From positions 1 to 21,242 of the IMG/VR virus record IMGVR_UViG_3300043783_000028: 21,242 nt of DNA; one strand, 5' to 3'. Below, one piece after another: positions 1 through 8,012 of this stretch (within the stretch, counting starts at the first letter, position 1; each line of letters starts with the position of its first letter). The notes under the pieces were generated by a model that did not search any database, was not told where the DNA came from, and saw only the letters and a list, made by a program, of their open reading frames with translations. Source of the DNA: a virus. Both the position numbers and the translations under genes were made by a program.

Positions 1-411
1 CCGAGTGATGGCGTTCTTCGCCTCGTTGAACAGATGGAGCAACATCCAGAATTCGCCGCCATCGGTGGACTGTATTTTTGTAAAGGACCTGGGGGGTGTG
101 CTCAGATCTGGGGTGATCCAAAAGACGCTACTCCAAATTTTCGCCCGCAATTACCAGATCCAAATGGAGGATTGGTCGAGTGCTGTGGCACCGGTCAAGG
201 ATTTACGATGTTTCGGCTCTCGATGTTTAACGATCCGAAGCTACGCAAACCATGGTTTGTGACTCAGAAAACAAATGGTGTCTCAACCCAGGATTTGTAT
301 TTCTGGTCCGACGCGCGCAAAAATGGTTATCGATGCGCGATCGATTGTTCAGTGAAAGTTGGCCACTATGATTTGCGTGGCGATTTTGGAATTCCCGACA
401 TGGTTTGGTAG
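1..411 (+). CDS. Glycosyltransferase (GT-A, family 2-like), 5'-truncated
   Basis: The frame is open from the first base, so the N-terminal nucleotide-sugar binding half lies outside the window and only about 136 C-terminal residues remain. An internal ATG at 34 exists but conserved-looking sequence runs through it, so it is not the likely start. Visible family features are a GTGQGFTMFRLSMF segment (glycine-rich turn plus hydrophobic strand), a TQDLYFW segment whose Asp sits where the catalytic base of GT2-like enzymes lies, and a late VGHYD whose His fits the usual metal ligand. GT-A enzymes transfer a sugar from a nucleotide-sugar donor; donor and acceptor cannot be read here. It lies 18 bases before a methyltransferase gene, suggesting a glycan-modifying pair carried with the structural genes. 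It could decorate virion proteins or host surface glycans; this is inference. Confidence 0.7.
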   Translation, partial: PSDGVLRLVEQMEQHPEFAAIGGLYFCKGPGGCAQIWGDPKDATPNFRPQLPDPNGGLVECCGTGQGFTMFRLSMFNDPKLRKPWFVTQKTNGVSTQDLYFWSDARKNGYRCAIDCSVKVGHYDLRGDFGIPDMVW

Positions 412-429
412 AAAAATAGGAGCGAATTT

Positions 430-1032
430 ATGACCTCGATGTCCGAAGCCGTAGCCCGTGAACTCGATAAGAACGTCGAACCAGCACCATTGTTAAAACT
501 CAATCTCGGCGCCGGTAAGTCCCGCATGGATGGATTCTTGTCGGTCGATGAGATTCCATTCGAAGGACTGGACGTCGTCGCTGACTTACGCAAGCCATGG
601 CCATGGGATGAGAACACAGTCTCAGAGATTCACATGTCGCACGTGCTGGAGCACTTCGAGGCCATGGAGCGCGTGCATATTTTCAACGAGGCATATCGGG
701 TGCTGATCCCGACTGGCACGATGAGAATCATCACGCCGCACTGGGCGAGTCAGCGCGCGTACGGAGACCCGACTCATAAGTGGCCCCCATTGAGTGAATT
801 CGCCTACTACTACGTGTGGCGTGAGTGGCGTCTCGCGAATGCGCCGCATATCGATATCGAATTCAATCCCAAGGGATTTAACTGCGATTTCAGTTTCGCG
901 GGCGGATATGGTTTGCATCCGGAGGTAATGGGATGGCATGACGAAAAATCAGGCTTTGCGCAGAAGTGGTTTAAAGAAGCCTGTACCGATACGGTGATGA
1001 CGATAACGTCTCAGAAGAAGAAGCCGCCCTAA
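430..1032 (+). CDS. SAM-dependent methyltransferase (class I, type 11-like)
   Basis: A 200-residue protein with a class I Rossmann methyltransferase pattern. Motif I is LNLGAGK (residues 24-30), the SAM-binding glycine loop. An acidic residue at the end of strand 2 follows (SVDE, D40). DLRKPWPW is at 52-59 and SHVLEHF at 70-76, the segment typical of type 11 and COG4627-like enzymes. EAYRVLIPTGTMRIITPH (88-105) forms the usual late helix and strand. The start at 430 is supported by AGGAG at 418-422 with a 7-base spacer. Substrate is unknown; its position beside a glycosyltransferase makes a sugar or glycan acceptor the simplest idea, but a small molecule or protein is possible. No DNA-methylase motif such as DPPY/NPPY is seen, so DNA modification is unlikely. 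Its stop overlaps the next start as TAATG. Confidence 0.75.
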   Translation: MTSMSEAVARELDKNVEPAPLLKLNLGAGKSRMDGFLSVDEIPFEGLDVVADLRKPWPWDENTVSEIHMSHVLEHFEAMERVHIFNEAYRVLIPTGTMRIITPHWASQRAYGDPTHKWPPLSEFAYYYVWREWRLANAPHIDIEFNPKGFNCDFSFAGGYGLHPEVMGWHDEKSGFAQKWFKEACTDTVMTITSQKKKPP

Positions 1033-1409
1033 TGGCCAACTGCTGCGTCGGCGTCTATCCATTCTGCATCAATCAGTACGCCACGTATCTGAAAGTTTTT
1101 ACTTGGTTGGCTCCCCCGCCGACACCGACCGCAGTAGGCGCAACGCCGCTACCGGTGAATCTCACAGGTTACACCGCGAATCTTCAGATTCGCCAGTTTC
1201 CCTTGTCGCCGACGATTCTCATCGACCTGACTCCTTACCTTGTTCTCGGTGGTGTGGCAGGCACGATAACGCTCACCATCCCTGCGAGCATTACTGCGGG
1301 GTTCACGTGGTGGCAAGCATTCTATGATTTGATCCTCACTGACCCCTCCGGCAACGTGACTCGACTCTTGGAGGGGACAGTCACCGTATCTCCTGGCGTG
1401 ACGCCATGA
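1032..1409 (+). CDS. Small phage virion-type protein, function unknown
   Basis: 125 residues, starting in a TAATG overlap with the methyltransferase stop and ending in an ATGA overlap with the large fibre gene. The middle carries a VNLTGYTANLQIRQF segment followed by alternating beta-type sequence and a C-terminal DPSGNVTRLLEGTVTVSPGV segment. This layout, 'L(T)GYTA..QIR' then a strand-rich half ending in an 'EG.V.V.PGVT' strand, resembles small beta-sandwich proteins encoded next to phage tail fibres and baseplates. The N-terminus has three Cys (C4, C5, C12) and no signal peptide or membrane segment. Tight coupling to the fibre gene suggests a fibre attachment or tail accessory role; this is inference, and I do not recognise a named family with confidence. 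Confidence 0.6.
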   Translation: MANCCVGVYPFCINQYATYLKVFTWLAPPPTPTAVGATPLPVNLTGYTANLQIRQFPLSPTILIDLTPYLVLGGVAGTITLTIPASITAGFTWWQAFYDLILTDPSGNVTRLLEGTVTVSPGVTP

Positions 1410-4400
1410 GCACACCGGGCGGACAGGTTTTCGTCTCCGGTACTCCGGGAACCATCGTCGTCGAGGAAACCGATACCAACACCGTCGAGATCATCACACC
1501 TGGGCCGCAGGGCATCCAGGGAGCGCCTGGGGCAGCAGGTGCGCCAGGAGCTCCGGGAGCACCCGGAGTTAACGGCGGCATTGATCTTGCGATCACCGGC
1601 AACACCTCTGGAACCACGGCCCTCATTTCCTCTGGCACCGCGATTCTCGCGGGTGGCCCGAACATCACTCTCTCTCAAGTCGGCCAGTCGATCACAATCA
1701 GCGGGGGCGCCGGTGGCGCGGGTGGCGGCATCGCGCTCTCCGCTGCGGGACAGTCAGTCAGTTCCGGAACCGTCACACTGTCGAACTCCAATAACGTCAG
1801 TTTCGGGATGGCGGCATCTGTCGTCACGGCGAGTGCATCCTTCGCGCAGTCGACGCAGACGCAGCCTGCTGGTGGCATCGCGGGTACGGCAACTTCTGTG
1901 ACCGGAAACGCGTCGCTCACGTTGAACTCCAATGGTCTTGCATTCAATGGCTCAGGTCTCGCTGGAACCTCGACTGGGGCTGTGAATATTTCCGTCACCC
2001 TCAATAGCAGCGGCATCTCGCTGAGTGCTCCGGCGACTGTTGCGCAGACCGGTATCAGCAGCATCATCGTATCGAATACGACCTACACGTCGGGCGCAGT
2101 CTCCTTCAGCAACGCGAATGGCATCACCTTCGGCTCAAGCGCGGGCCAAGCGATCACCGCCTCGTACAACTCCACGCAGTTCGCCGGCACGGGAACGAGC
2201 GTTACCGGCAACGCATCGATCACTTTAAATTCAAATGGTCTCGCGCTCAATGCGGCGAATCTTGCTGGCACTGGATTCGCGACGACCACCAGCGCGGGAT
2301 CGGTCATCGCCGGTACGCATAACACCACGGGATTAACTCTTGGCGTACCGCCATTTCTGACGACGCAGAGTGTGCAGACCCAAGCGAGCGGCGCCATTGC
2401 AGGGACTGGCACGTCGATCACCGGAAATGCGTCCATCACACTCAATAGCGTCGGTCTCGCGTTCAACGGGTCAGGTCTGGCTGGTACATCGACCGGCGCC
2501 GTGAATATCTCGGTGACACTCAACAGCAGCGGCATTTCCTTAAGCGCCCCCGCAGTGGGGGGTGCGCAGACCGGCATTTCAGGCATCCAAGTTTCGAACA
2601 CCACTTACACCAGCGGCACCGTCACCTTCCAAAATGCTAACGGCATTTCATTCGGCTCCAGCGGTGCGAACGGTGTCTCCGCCTCGTACACGGTGCCCAC
2701 GCAGACCAATCAGACCCTCTCGTGGGCAGCCACGTCCAACACTGCTGGCAATACGTCCGGCATGTCCGTGGATGCTCGAAGCCTCACGCTCGCAGGTTAC
2801 GGGATCGCAAGCGTCGGATACTCGACATCCGCCGGTGGCTCATCGATTGTGGTGTCCGCCACGCAATCGAATCAAGCCGTCAGCGCGCAGGGCGGCTCAT
2901 CGGCGTTCCAGACGCTGGTGTTCACGAACTCTAACAACGTATCCTTCAGCAATACGGGCGGCAGCGTGTGGGGCTCGTATGCGCTGAATGTATCTGCGAC
3001 CGGCGGTACCTCGAATGCCCTGTCGGGTCTGACATTCCAGAACAGCAACGGGGTCAGTTTTGGACTCTCCACCGGTGCTGGTGTGGGCTCACTGACGGCC
3101 TCCGTCGCCGCGCAATCGAATCAGCAGATGACGCTCTATGCGACATCCAATACCACGCAATCATCGACGGGAACGACCAACGCGAGCTCGGTGATATTCG
3201 CCGGCGCAGGAAACATCTCGGTCGGTATCACCAATGGCTCTATCGTGATTTCTGGCGCCGCGGCGGCCGCGCAGACGGGGATCAGCGGTATTCAGGTCAG
3301 CAATACCACGTATACCTCTGGGACCGTGACATTCCAGAACGCCAACGGAATATCGTTTGGCTCCAGCGGCGCCAATGGCATATCCGCCTCCTATACCGTT
3401 CCCGTACAGAGCAATCAGATGCTCTCCTTCGCAGCAACTTCGAACACCGCTGGCAACACCTCTGGCATGACGGTCGATGCGCGTTCGCTAACGCTCGCAG
3501 GATACGGCAACGCATCTGTGGGATTCTCAACCAGCGCAGGCGGCTCTTCAATCGTGGTATCGGTCACGACCGCCGCGCAGACCAATCAGACACTGGGACT
3601 CTATGCCTCATCGCAGACCACCGCGCAGTCATCCTCCTCGACCATCGATGCGCGCTCACTGACGATCGTGGGCCAAGGGAATATCTCTGTCGGTCTCTCG
3701 GCTGGCAGTTTTATCATCTCGCAGACTGGAGGCGGCGGAGGATGGGAGCTATCCGCTGGCGCAAGTTCACAATCGACCGGCACGATTGTATTCTCAAATT
3801 CCAATAATGTGAGTTTCGGCATGTCCACTGCGGCAGCTGCGGCGGCGACCGTGACGGCAACGGCGAGCTATCCGACCACACAGGCACTGTATTTTCTTGA
3901 TAATACGATTGGACAGTCCTCCACCAGCACTGCCGCAGATCAGTCGCTCTCCTATAGCCTTGGCGGCGCGCTCTCGGGCGGTTGGACCAACGGCTCGATT
4001 TTGCTATCCGCCCCTCAGACCTCAAGCCTGTCGGCGACCGGGCATATCTCCCTTAGCACCAACGGGTCAACTATCAGCATTGGGGATTTTGCAGCCGGTA
4101 GCGGCTTTACCAGCGGCTCAACGACTGGGAACTGGGCTGCGACCTTAAATAGCACTGGATTGAGCGAGGTAATACCTTTCCGCACGCGCGTCGTGTGGCC
4201 GCATTGTCAATTGACGGCCATTTCAGCGCCTGGAAATGCATCGGCATCCTTTCAATATGTTGCGGTGTATGCGCCTGCGACGGGAACACGCATCGATGCG
4301 CTGGCCTCGTGGTCCGCGATGGGTTCATCGGCGACAACCAACACCGCAGCGATCGCCATGTCGGCGTATGCCGTGATTTACACGCGCAATGTCTCAACGC

Positions 4401-4819
4401 TCTCGTCACTATCTTCTGGATCGACGCAGACCACCTACAGCTATGCGTCTAATACTGCAGGACATACCGAGTTTACGGCGGCCGCCATGCGTCCGATATC
4501 TGTCCCTGTGAATTTCAACATGCAAGCGGGCGAATATATCGTCGGTTTCAATTTAATCACCGCAACGAGCAGCATCGGAGCAAGCACCACGAGTTTCGGT
4601 CTCACGCTCTCCATGATGGGCGGAAATCAGAACCAGACGGCAGCAAATTATGCCGAAATCGGCTCACAAACAGCGTCGAGTTCTAACCTCTTCGCAGGCA
4701 TGGGCGTGTATGCCTCGGCCACTACCGGCATGCCAGCGGCCGCATCGCTATCCGCAATCGCCCAGACCGGTTCGTCGCTCTCTCAGGCCAATATTGCCCT
4801 GGTATTCAGAAACGCGTAG
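1406..4819 (+). CDS. Large repetitive tail fibre / adhesin with collagen-like segment
   Basis: 1137 residues, very rich in Ser, Thr, Gly, Asn and Ala and almost free of Lys. The N-terminal ~30 residues (possible virion anchor) are followed by a collagen-like Gly-X-Y run at about 33-58. Residues ~60-920 are degenerate beta-rich modules: an 'SNSN.VSFG' type also common in environmental phage fibres, a 'TGNASITLNSNGL' type, and four modules beginning Q-x-N-Q at residues 433, 570, 668 and 725. From about residue 925 the sequence is non-repetitive and strand-rich, a good candidate for a globular receptor-binding tip. Some repeats match perfectly in protein yet differ at most codons (see repeat entries). 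The start overlaps the upstream stop as ATGA. No enzyme motif is visible. A host-binding fibre is inferred from composition and location. Confidence 0.75.
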   Translation: MSTPGGQVFVSGTPGTIVVEETDTNTVEIITPGPQGIQGAPGAAGAPGAPGAPGVNGGIDLAITGNTSGTTALISSGTAILAGGPNITLSQVGQSITISGGAGGAGGGIALSAAGQSVSSGTVTLSNSNNVSFGMAASVVTASASFAQSTQTQPAGGIAGTATSVTGNASLTLNSNGLAFNGSGLAGTSTGAVNISVTLNSSGISLSAPATVAQTGISSIIVSNTTYTSGAVSFSNANGITFGSSAGQAITASYNSTQFAGTGTSVTGNASITLNSNGLALNAANLAGTGFATTTSAGSVIAGTHNTTGLTLGVPPFLTTQSVQTQASGAIAGTGTSITGNASITLNSVGLAFNGSGLAGTSTGAVNISVTLNSSGISLSAPAVGGAQTGISGIQVSNTTYTSGTVTFQNANGISFGSSGANGVSASYTVPTQTNQTLSWAATSNTAGNTSGMSVDARSLTLAGYGIASVGYSTSAGGSSIVVSATQSNQAVSAQGGSSAFQTLVFTNSNNVSFSNTGGSVWGSYALNVSATGGTSNALSGLTFQNSNGVSFGLSTGAGVGSLTASVAAQSNQQMTLYATSNTTQSSTGTTNASSVIFAGAGNISVGITNGSIVISGAAAAAQTGISGIQVSNTTYTSGTVTFQNANGISFGSSGANGISASYTVPVQSNQMLSFAATSNTAGNTSGMTVDARSLTLAGYGNASVGFSTSAGGSSIVVSVTTAAQTNQTLGLYASSQTTAQSSSSTIDARSLTIVGQGNISVGLSAGSFIISQTGGGGGWELSAGASSQSTGTIVFSNSNNVSFGMSTAAAAAATVTATASYPTTQALYFLDNTIGQSSTSTAADQSLSYSLGGALSGGWTNGSILLSAPQTSSLSATGHISLSTNGSTISIGDFAAGSGFTSGSTTGNWAATLNSTGLSEVIPFRTRVVWPHCQLTAISAPGNASASFQYVAVYAPATGTRIDALASWSAMGSSATTNTAAIAMSAYAVIYTRNVSTLSSLSSGSTQTTYSYASNTAGHTEFTAAAMRPISVPVNFNMQAGEYIVGFNLITATSSIGASTTSFGLTLSMMGGNQNQTAANYAEIGSQTASSSNLFAGMGVYASATTGMPAAASLSAIAQTGSSLSQANIALVFRNA
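1937..2035 (+). repeat. Fibre repeat A, copy 1 (33 codons)
   Basis: Encodes residues 178-210 of the large fibre (begins LAFNGSGLAGT, ends SLSAPA). All 33 residues are identical to copy 2 at 2456-2554, yet 22 of the 33 codons differ, all synonymously, including a CTG/TTA leucine switch. Confidence 0.9.
2456..2554 (+). repeat. Fibre repeat A, copy 2 (33 codons)
   Basis: Encodes residues 351-383. Protein-identical to copy 1 at 1937-2035 but synonymous at 22 of 33 codons. It is followed within 12 bases by repeat R copy 1, so A and R form a composite unit. After A copy 1 a more divergent R-like segment (from about 2042) occupies the matching place. Confidence 0.9.
2567..2674 (+). repeat. Fibre repeat R, copy 1 (36 codons)
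   Basis: Encodes residues 388-423 of the large fibre (begins QTGISGIQVSNTTYTSG). All 36 residues are identical to copy 2 at 3272-3379, but 27 of 36 codons differ synonymously. Similarity continues downstream into the first and third Q-x-N-Q modules with a few amino-acid changes. Confidence 0.9.
3272..3379 (+). repeat. Fibre repeat R, copy 2 (36 codons)
   Basis: Encodes residues 623-658 and is protein-identical to copy 1 at 2567-2674 despite synonymous differences at 27 of 36 codons. Three serines are encoded from the other serine codon family (TCN versus AGY), which needs more than one base change each. Confidence 0.9.
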
Positions 4820-4831
4820 AAGGTTATCCAC

Positions 4832-5551
4832 ATGAGCGTCACCCCAGGACAAATGCAGAGCGTGCTTGAGACTTCAGGCAGTTATCAATTCGCGCCGAGC
4901 ATGGGTGAGACCGTTTTATATTCCTACGGCCTGTGTGGAATCAGGCGCGCCGCACTCACCCAACAGCACTTTGAGGATGCACGGATTGCGACGAATTTGA
5001 TGATGGGTCGCTGGAGTTCTCAGGGCGTAAATCTTTGGCAGGTCGATAGTCTCTCAATCAACTTGGTTCAAGGAACGGCAACATATCAAGTTCCGTCGAA
5101 CACCATCGTAATCCTTGATGCGTACGTCACCATCAACAGTGGAGGCGCGGCGATTGATCGCATCATCACGCCGATCAGCAGATCCGAATACGCGAGTTAC
5201 TCGAACAAACAACGCCAAGGTTCGGTTACTGTGTTCTGGTTCGATAGATTGCTATCGCCGACGATTACATTGTGGTTAGTGCCGGACGGGACTCAATCAT
5301 CGCTGACTTATTACCGACTACGGCAGACGCAAGACTCCGTTCTTTCAAACGGCACCAATGTGGAAATTCCTTATTACTTTCTGGATGCGTTTGCTTTAGG
5401 ACTCGCGTATCGCCTCGCGTTATCGTGGGCGCCTGATCGTGCTATCACTCTGAAGCCATTGGCGGATGAAGCGTGGTCGATTGCTAGCACGCAAAACACA
5501 GAAACTGCGAATACATACATTTCTCCGCAAATTGGTCAATATTTCCGGTAA
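4832..5551 (+). CDS. P22 gp4-like tail accessory / head-tail joining protein
   Basis: 239 residues with no signal peptide or membrane segment. The pattern fits gp4-type tail accessory proteins of short-tailed phages: an N-terminal helical part with a 'GI.R..LT..H...AR...N.MM..WSSQGVNLWQV' run (about residues 36-70), then a 'QGTATYQVP' strand, a 'PISRSEYASYSNK' segment, a 'SPTITLWLVPDG' strand turn, and a C-terminal helical 'YFLDAFALGLAYRLALSWAP' segment. In P22, gp4 binds below the portal and closes the vertex after DNA packaging. The start at 4832 is supported by AGAAGG at 4818-4823 with an 8-base spacer. A second adaptor-like gene (8013-8798) and a nozzle gene follow nearby, consistent with a tail-assembly cluster. 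Family assignment is from pattern memory, without a profile search. Confidence 0.6.
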   Translation: MSVTPGQMQSVLETSGSYQFAPSMGETVLYSYGLCGIRRAALTQQHFEDARIATNLMMGRWSSQGVNLWQVDSLSINLVQGTATYQVPSNTIVILDAYVTINSGGAAIDRIITPISRSEYASYSNKQRQGSVTVFWFDRLLSPTITLWLVPDGTQSSLTYYRLRQTQDSVLSNGTNVEIPYYFLDAFALGLAYRLALSWAPDRAITLKPLADEAWSIASTQNTETANTYISPQIGQYFR

Positions 5552-5556
5552 CGCAC

Positions 5557-6405
5557 ATGGCATACGCATCAATAGCCGGTCGCGCGAGAACCTCAAGTAG
5601 GAATCCGCAAGCGCACGCGATTTGTCACCGATGCGGTGGCAGATTCAATCGCGTGGATCTACAGTTCCAATTTCAATGGCGCGGTGCGTCGCTGGTGAAT
5701 ACCTACATTCTCGTATGCAAACGTTGTCTTGATGTGCCGACCGAGCAACTTCGCGCGATCCGCCTACCGGCTGATCCGGTGCCAGTGTTCTATCCGAGCG
5801 TCGAGCCGTTCTGCCTAGACGAAACCAATTTCCTCGCCGTCACGGCACCACCTCTGATTGATCCGGTGACCGGCATTCAGATTCCGACGAATAACTTGCG
5901 CACGACGACGAATAATTTAAATCGCACCGTGGACCCATATGGTGCGCCTATCGGCCTCACTCAAAACGCCGTGATGCCCTACAACGGCGCGCTGCAGAAA
6001 GCCTTCGGCGTGAAACTGCAATTGCTCTCAGTCGTCGGTAACGGCACGACGATTGTCACGGTGACCTGTTCGGCGCCGCACGGGCTTGCCACCAATGGGC
6101 AGATCGCGGCGGCGGGACTTTCGTACCTCGATGCCAACGGTTTCTTCAGCGTAACGGTCCTCTCAGCCACGGCATTCACCTATATGACCTACGGCGCGAT
6201 CCCGACCGGCTCGCTTCTAGAATCCGGCAGCCTTATCATCACCGCGCTCGTTGGCCTGCCGTGCGACTACGTGCAGATTCCGCTCATCAACGGCGGACCA
6301 CTGTCGATTACGGTCCAGAGTTATCTGCTGGAACTGCAAAACGGTGTGGACCTGTTCTTACTGGAGGATGGCACCGACTTCATTGAACTGGAGGCTGGCC
6401 CGTGA
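5557..6405 (+). CDS. Zinc-ribbon-containing phage structural protein, unknown function
   Basis: 282 residues. The N-terminus has two CxxC pairs (C23/C26 and C54/C57) separated by 27 residues, a typical zinc-ribbon spacing, preceded by a basic Ser/Arg stretch. About residues 160-225 form a beta domain of the 'T.VTVTCSAPHGL.TNGQIAAAGLSYLDANGFFSVTVLSATAFTY' kind, found in many phage tail and other large beta-repeat proteins. The C-terminus has a short degenerate acidic repeat (LLELQNGVDLFLLEDGTDF). The mix of a metal ribbon with a tail-type beta domain suggests a virion component near the adaptor or fibre base. No strong ribosome-binding site precedes the ATG; the gene begins 5 bases after the previous stop and ends in a GTGA overlap with the next. 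No named family is recognised. Confidence 0.6.
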   Translation: MAYASIAGRARTSSRNPQAHAICHRCGGRFNRVDLQFQFQWRGASLVNTYILVCKRCLDVPTEQLRAIRLPADPVPVFYPSVEPFCLDETNFLAVTAPPLIDPVTGIQIPTNNLRTTTNNLNRTVDPYGAPIGLTQNAVMPYNGALQKAFGVKLQLLSVVGNGTTIVTVTCSAPHGLATNGQIAAAGLSYLDANGFFSVTVLSATAFTYMTYGAIPTGSLLESGSLIITALVGLPCDYVQIPLINGGPLSITVQSYLLELQNGVDLFLLEDGTDFIELEAGP

Positions 6406-8012
6406 GCAATACGACTATTCCGATGCTGCCAGCAGTGATCGGGCTGACCGGTACCGAACAGATTGAAGTGGTGCAGAATGGGGCGTCTGCGCGCGCTTCA
6501 TTGACGCAAGTGGCGACATTAGTCGAAACCGGCGCTCAAGGACCCCCAGGTCCTGCGGGCCCTGCTGGGCCTGCGGGCAACACATCGTTGGGTCAGACAT
6601 CGCTGTCCATTAGGGCGACATTCTCTGCGGCCGTGGCGAATGCCCCGATGATCGCGAATTATCAATTTGGCAGCGGGGTGGCACCGGGTTCTGGAATTAC
6701 TCCCATCACCAATCAGACGCAGCTCGCGGCGAACTTCAATGCGTTTGAAGATTTCACGGGCATGTCGACCATCAATAGCGAGATCCAACGCTATCAGAGT
6801 TTCAATTCCAGTAATCATCAGTTTTTGACGGATCGGTTGCAACTTAACGCATTGAACCCCAACAGCGATTGGAATTGCCAGATGACGCAAATCTCTGGCA
6901 CCGTCAATTTAAACAACACATCGACCGCGATCGCGAATTTGGGACTTGCAAATACCACAGGCCTGCAAGTCGGTCAGATGGTATGCGTCGCTCGAGCTGG
7001 CACTTATATCATCAGCGCGTTTGTGGCGAATACTTCGGTCACGTTGCAGTCCGTCGGAGGCTCTCCAACCACCTCGGTAAGCACGGGCGTGGCGTACTTC
7101 ATGCCGATCGTCAGTGCGGTGCTAAGCGCCGCTTATGTGCCAGGGAACACTTTTTTTACAGTCACGGCGCTTCCGGCCATCACTAACATCAATGGGATGC
7201 AGCTCGCGCACTACAATACCGGGTCCAACACCGTCTTGGAGCGGAACAACGATTATCGGGTAACGACCGCCTCCGGGACGACGGTAAATTTCAACACACA
7301 GTGGACCGTTGGCGCGCTTGGGATTGGCGAACTGATCTGGTTTCTGCCGGTCGTCACATCAGGGCAGATTTGGAGCCAGCTGCAAATCGACATCACGAAT
7401 CCGCAAACATTTTTTGCCTTGGAATGTCACGTCGATAACTATGGTGGCTCGCGCAGCTCCAACACGCTGAACGCCAATTCATTGGCGCAGGTCAACGCGC
7501 TCCCCGCCAACACGCCGTGGGGGGCATGGGCAACCTTCTGGTGTTACTCGGCTGATGATGGCAACTCAACGGGGGAGACCGGCAGCGCATCGGAGATCGA
7601 TGTATTGGAGCCGCAAATTAGTGTGAGCCAAGGGTGTCAGCAGGCGAACACGGGCAACAATGCAGGAACTGTTGTCATGATCAAGTCAGACAGTGGTTGG
7701 ATAAATTTTTACGAAAACTTCATTCACGGTAAAACCGACGGGAGCGATTTCACGGGCGATCATCTGTGGCAACTGATTTTCTGCAACGGCTACACGTATA
7801 AATTCTTCGATGGGATTCTCATCCAAGTGCAGACGTTCATCTGGAATAGCCAACATCCGCTGCAATTTGGCTTCGATCTCGCAGCAGGCGCGGTGCCGGC
7901 AGCCTACGGCGCTAATGTCTTGTTCCCCAATGCGACAACTAATTTCGCTGGCATTATCTCAGGCATTAAAGGGATCAAGGTCTGGTATCAGGCAGCGGTG
8001 GGCGGAGGGTAA
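6402..8012 (+). CDS. Tail protein with collagen-like segment and GH16-like (concanavalin A-type) domain
   Basis: 536 residues, GTG start in a GTGA overlap. The first ~40 residues ('LPAVIGLTGTEQIEVVQNGASARASL') match a common N-terminal virion-attachment segment of phage fibres. A collagen-like Gly-Pro-Pro/Ala run is at 44-59. The C-terminal part resembles glycoside hydrolase family 16: WGAWATFWCYS, then EIDVLE at 398-403, matching the ExDxxE catalytic bulge (E398 nucleophile, D400, E403 acid/base by analogy), then HLWQLIFCNGYTYKFF.DG, PLQFGFDLAAG and a last strand GIKGIKVWYQ. GH16 enzymes cleave beta-1,3/1,4 glucans and galactans, so this could be a tail depolymerase that digests host capsule or biofilm. 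Catalysis and substrate are inferred; a non-catalytic lectin of the same fold is possible. Confidence 0.65.
   Translation: MSNTTIPMLPAVIGLTGTEQIEVVQNGASARASLTQVATLVETGAQGPPGPAGPAGPAGNTSLGQTSLSIRATFSAAVANAPMIANYQFGSGVAPGSGITPITNQTQLAANFNAFEDFTGMSTINSEIQRYQSFNSSNHQFLTDRLQLNALNPNSDWNCQMTQISGTVNLNNTSTAIANLGLANTTGLQVGQMVCVARAGTYIISAFVANTSVTLQSVGGSPTTSVSTGVAYFMPIVSAVLSAAYVPGNTFFTVTALPAITNINGMQLAHYNTGSNTVLERNNDYRVTTASGTTVNFNTQWTVGALGIGELIWFLPVVTSGQIWSQLQIDITNPQTFFALECHVDNYGGSRSSNTLNANSLAQVNALPANTPWGAWATFWCYSADDGNSTGETGSASEIDVLEPQISVSQGCQQANTGNNAGTVVMIKSDSGWINFYENFIHGKTDGSDFTGDHLWQLIFCNGYTYKFFDGILIQVQTFIWNSQHPLQFGFDLAAGAVPAAYGANVLFPNATTNFAGIISGIKGIKVWYQAAVGGG

Noticed and set aside
1381-1668. Minus-strand frame with collagen-like GAPGAPGAP sequence
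   Set aside because: It is the antisense of the true collagen-like segment, which reads in a similar pattern on both strands.
2083-2604. A 173-residue minus-strand frame opposite the fibre
   Set aside because: It mirrors the repeat-coding sequence and shows Pro/Val/Leu-rich antisense composition; no start signal.
2968-3807. A long + strand frame (279 residues) inside the large fibre gene
   Set aside because: It is in another frame of a repetitive coding region, is Arg/Trp/Cys-rich without a domain, and the fibre frame is far better supported.
1700-4000. CRISPR array or diversity-generating element in the fibre repeats
   Set aside because: Copies are coding modules without uniform spacers, and no reverse transcriptase or template repeat is visible in the window.
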